NCBI GenBank assembly: GCA_002405435.1
Contig: DHLU01000044.1
Location: 1,354-10,136, forward strand
Length of the DNA: 8,783 nucleotides
Source: Flavobacteriales bacterium UBA4660
Lineage (GTDB): Bacteria; Bacteroidota; Bacteroidia; Flavobacteriales_D; Sanyastnellaceae
Direction of reading: 5' to 3'
Shown here piece by piece: positions 6,574 through 8,783 of the stretch. Position 1 is the first letter of the stretch, and every line of letters starts with the position of its first letter. The translations under genes and the position numbers were made by a program. The notes under the pieces are model-generated. The model saw nothing but the letters and a program-made list of their open reading frames with translations, was not told the DNA's origin and ran no database searches.

Positions 6574-8520
6574 ATGCGCCACTACTTCCTGCTTGCCTTA
6601 GTTATCATGCGCTCCTGGGCTGCACAGGCCCAATGCGGCGCCTGCCAGTTTGAAGCACAGGTGATCGCTAACGGCGCATTTTCCTCGGGCAACAGCGGAT
6701 TCACTACTTCCTATGCCCCAGGCACCGGTTTTTTCTGTCCATTGTGCGACGACGGAACCTATGCCGTAGGCACAAATGCCATTTTTTTTCACTCCGACTT
6801 TCTGGGGGCAGACCATACCAATCCGCCCTTCGGAAATTTTATGATTGTAAACGGAAGCGACCAGTCAGGCGCCGAGGTCTGGTGTCAAACGGTGGCAGTG
6901 CAACCGGATACTGAGTACGAAATGGTTTTCTGGGCGCGTGATGTGACCAACAATCCGGACCCACATCCGTTGGCGCAACTTGCCTTTACCATCGACGGGG
7001 TGCATATAGGAAGCGTGCATGTGGGCGAAGGTGGCTGGACATCCAATACCGTGGCATGGAACAGCGGCGTTGCAACCACCATCGATGTGTGCATCGTCAA
7101 TTACCAGAACCAGACCGGAGGAAACGATTTCGGTATCGACGACATCAGCATGACCGGTTGCCATGACTATCAGTTGCTGCACGCGGCAGAGGCCGGCGCT
7201 GATGCAGTGCTGTGCAGCGGAGAAACTGCCACCATTGGCGAACCTGCCCATGTGGGCTATACCTATAGTTGGGACAACGCCACCGGATTGACCGGGGTAT
7301 CATCGTCCATGCCCGGGGTATCGCTGCTTAATGAAGGACCCGGTGCGCTCACAGAAACCTATGTGCTGACTGCTGACAGTGCCGCTGTCGGGTGCGTGAC
7401 CACCGACACGGTAACCGTAACCATACTTCCCGTGCCTGGCTTCTCACTGGGTGCCGACCTGCAGTTGTGTCCGGGTGGCCAAGCCGAATTGGTGCTCGAA
7501 GACCTGGGCTGGGACAGTATCGCCTGGAGCGATGGTAGCACCGGCATGTCGGTGGTGACCGATGGCGAAGGTTGGTATTGGGTCACCGTCACAGCCGGAG
7601 AATGCGGCGCATCGGATAGCCTTTGGGTAGAAGAAACAGACCTGCCGGAGATAGGCCTCGCAGATTTTTACGAGGCCTGCGAAACGGAAGGCATTACCCT
7701 CGGAGCGCCCGTTGTGGTCAGCTGGAGTTCGGGAATTACCGGACTTTTTTTCAGTCCCGGCACTTCCGGAACCTACTGGTGCAGTTACGAACAAGACGGG
7801 TGTACCACTTCCGATACTGCGGTGGTGGTGCTTTGGACCATGCCGGTGCTCTCGCTGCCTTCCGATACCATATTGTGTGAAAATTCAGCCATCGTGCTCG
7901 ATGCGTCCGTTGACGTTTCCTGGAATACCGGAGACACAGGAAGCGAATTGACTGTGACCGAACAGGGCAACTATACCGCCATAGCCGAAAACGGACTTTG
8001 TGTGGCAGGCGCCTCGGTCGACGTGATGCCGTTGGCAAGTCCGGAGGTTGAACTGGGCGCTCAGACCTTTGCCTGTGAAGGTAGTGAGGTTGTCCTAAGC
8101 GCATATGCCACACAGCATGAGGCGTACCTGTGGAGCAACGGAGAAACCGGTACGGAGACCGGCATTTCTGCATCCGGTCTTTACTGGGTCATTGCGTCGA
8201 ATCTATGCGGTGCGGTTTCCGATACTGTTGAAGTTTTTTTTAGTCCCTGCGGCTTCGATCTGTTCATTCCCAATGCCTTTACGCCCAACGGGGATCCCGA
8301 TAATGAAGGCTGGTTTGTCAGCGGGTACAATATCAAACAAATCGAAATCTTCGTCTACAACCGCCTCGGAGACGTCATTTTTAAGGCCAATGCCCTTCAC
8401 GAGGAATGGCAGCCGGGCTATCTGCTTCCCGGCGATGACGTCTACAACTACTTCGTAAGGGCAGTGAGTGTGAGCGGGGAAGAGACCACACGCACAGGGC
8501 ATATTTATCTGCTCAGGTAA
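6574..8520 (+). CDS. Type IX-secreted multidomain surface protein with gliding-motility-associated C-terminal domain
   Basis: The 648-residue precursor has a signal peptide (1-19 or so, cleaved near AQA|QCG). An N-terminal domain (about 21-196) has NGAFSSGNSGFTTSY, GNFMIVNGS and NDFGIDDIS, resembling the jelly-roll or carbohydrate-binding-like domains common in Bacteroidota surface proteins. Five Ig/PKD-like modules follow (about 205-286, 288-354, 357-422, 423-486, 488-556), each opening with a Cys near its start (C214, C299, C369, C435, C501) and carrying a second one later (C274, C344, C403/C410, C476, C545), consistent with disulfides outside the cytoplasm. The tail (560-648) has FDLFIPNAFTPNGD, IEIFVYNRLGDVIF and a TGHIYLLR end, which is the type B (TIGR04131-like) sorting domain for type IX secretion. 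It is probably an adhesin or matrix protein; no catalytic motif is seen. I chose the ATG at 6574, 7 bp after the acyltransferase stop, because only it gives a signal peptide; longer in-frame starts overlap the upstream gene. Confidence 0.9.
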   Translation: MRHYFLLALVIMRSWAAQAQCGACQFEAQVIANGAFSSGNSGFTTSYAPGTGFFCPLCDDGTYAVGTNAIFFHSDFLGADHTNPPFGNFMIVNGSDQSGAEVWCQTVAVQPDTEYEMVFWARDVTNNPDPHPLAQLAFTIDGVHIGSVHVGEGGWTSNTVAWNSGVATTIDVCIVNYQNQTGGNDFGIDDISMTGCHDYQLLHAAEAGADAVLCSGETATIGEPAHVGYTYSWDNATGLTGVSSSMPGVSLLNEGPGALTETYVLTADSAAVGCVTTDTVTVTILPVPGFSLGADLQLCPGGQAELVLEDLGWDSIAWSDGSTGMSVVTDGEGWYWVTVTAGECGASDSLWVEETDLPEIGLADFYEACETEGITLGAPVVVSWSSGITGLFFSPGTSGTYWCSYEQDGCTTSDTAVVVLWTMPVLSLPSDTILCENSAIVLDASVDVSWNTGDTGSELTVTEQGNYTAIAENGLCVAGASVDVMPLASPEVELGAQTFACEGSEVVLSAYATQHEAYLWSNGETGTETGISASGLYWVIASNLCGAVSDTVEVFFSPCGFDLFIPNAFTPNGDPDNEGWFVSGYNIKQIEIFVYNRLGDVIFKANALHEEWQPGYLLPGDDVYNYFVRAVSVSGEETTRTGHIYLLR

Positions 8521-8538
8521 CGGCCCCGGTAAGCAGGC

Positions 8539-8552
8539 CCGGGCGCTCCCGG
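8539..8552 (+). terminator. GC-rich hairpin soon after the surface-protein stop
   Basis: CCGGG (8539-8543) and CCCGG (8548-8552) form a perfect 5-bp stem with a CGCT loop, starting 18 bp after the stop codon. There is no T-run after it, so it is a poor intrinsic terminator by the classical rule. It may protect the 3' end or help termination in another way. Confidence 0.3.
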
Positions 8553-8625
8553 CTACATGCACGGCCATCTTCGTGTTCTTTTCGGGCTGCGCAGCCTGCA
8601 GCATTGATTTATTGTTAATGAAGTG

Positions 8626-8691
8626 CTTCCTGTTATTAAGTTTTGGTAAAACTCGATTTTTTTTTTGAACTTTTAACCTACGAACAGGAAG
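8626..8691. repeat. 9-bp inverted repeat enclosing a T10 tract and a small hairpin
   Basis: CTTCCTGTT at 8626-8634 is the exact reverse complement of AACAGGAAG at 8683-8691. The 48-nt interval contains a 6-bp stem AGTTTT/AAAACT (8639-8644 with 8648-8653, loop GGT), followed three bases later by T10 at 8657-8666. The inner hairpin plus T-run has the layout of a weak terminator, and the outer repeat could form an alternative structure. It could act as an attenuator or leader structure for the gene to the right. Confidence 0.4.
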
Positions 8692-8771
8692 TTTCCATTT
8701 ATTTGCTCTGCGAATGGAGGAAAAGGAAGAAAACTCCAATCGCCGCTTAAACAAACCAAACCAACACCATA

Positions 8772-8783
8772 ATGCACAACACT
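8772..8783 (+). CDS. Possible start of a downstream gene, cut by the window edge
   Basis: ATG at 8772 is preceded by an A/C-rich, G-poor leader of the kind seen before Bacteroidota genes, but only four codons (MHNT) are visible, so no product can be named. A competing frame opens with ATG at 8714 (MEEKEENSNRRL and on) and stays open to the edge in a different phase; its low-complexity composition makes it less convincing. Confidence 0.3.

Larger units (their letters stand above)
8521..8771. other. Noncoding region after the surface-protein gene
   Basis: No protein-coding frame with recognisable content was found here on either strand. The left part is GC-rich with hairpins. The right part turns AT-rich, with a T10 tract at 8657-8666, a purine-rich run around 8715-8733 and an A/C-rich stretch before 8772 that looks like an untranslated leader. 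A minus-strand frame across it is only the antisense of the surface-protein gene. Confidence 0.6.

Noticed and set aside
8585..8596. 12-bp perfect palindrome GGCTGCGCAGCC
   Set aside because: It has no loop, so it makes only a poor hairpin, and no T-run follows; a short GC palindrome is expected by chance in this composition.
8203..8754. A 183-codon open frame on the minus strand
   Set aside because: It is mostly the antisense of the type IX sorting domain, and the remainder is low-complexity sequence from the noncoding region.
1..8783. tRNA, rRNA, CRISPR array, insertion sequence or attachment site
   Set aside because: No cloverleaf-like sequence, regularly spaced repeats, transposase frame or terminal inverted repeats were seen; the genes are compactly arranged and look native.

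Overview
The window looks like a piece of a Bacteroidota chromosome of moderate-to-high GC. The evidence is a cargo protein with a gliding-motility-type (type B) type IX secretion C-terminal domain, a periplasmic-TPR/SpoIIE-type signalling protein of the form common in this phylum, a Bacteroidota-style rimO, a TAnnTTTG -7 promoter motif, and the near absence of Shine-Dalgarno sequences. I cannot place it below phylum level with confidence.

Layout. On the minus strand, reading from about 3838 down to the left edge, lie two translationally coupled genes: a TonB-dependent outer-membrane receptor (3838-1829), then a membrane-anchored TPR/coiled-coil protein whose cytoplasmic end is the beginning of a SpoIIE/PP2C-type phosphatase module (1829 to beyond base 1). 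They share one base in a TAGTG stop/start overlap. A divergent intergenic region of 104 bp (3839-3942) carries a good Bacteroidota promoter for the plus-strand gene rimO, the ribosomal protein uS12 methylthiotransferase (3943-5280). After an 83-bp gap come an acyltransferase of a Bacteroidota-wide type (5364-6566) and, 7 bp later, a secreted multidomain surface protein with a jelly-roll-like N-terminal domain, a series of Cys-paired Ig/PKD-like modules and a type IX secretion tail (6574-8520). The last 263 bp is a noncoding region with hairpins, a T10 tract and a long-range inverted repeat. It runs into what may be the first codons of another gene at the right edge.

How the genes fit together. 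The minus-strand pair suggests an outer-membrane uptake protein made together with a periplasm-sensing phosphatase, but no direct functional link is shown by sequence. The plus-strand genes are a ribosome-modification housekeeping gene, a phospholipid or lipid acyltransferase, and an envelope protein that probably shares a transcript with the acyltransferase. I did not find a clearly novel system. The more interesting points are the receptor-phosphatase coupling, the near-leaderless promoter layout of rimO, the homopolymer tracts in the surface-protein gene, and the structured leader at the right edge.
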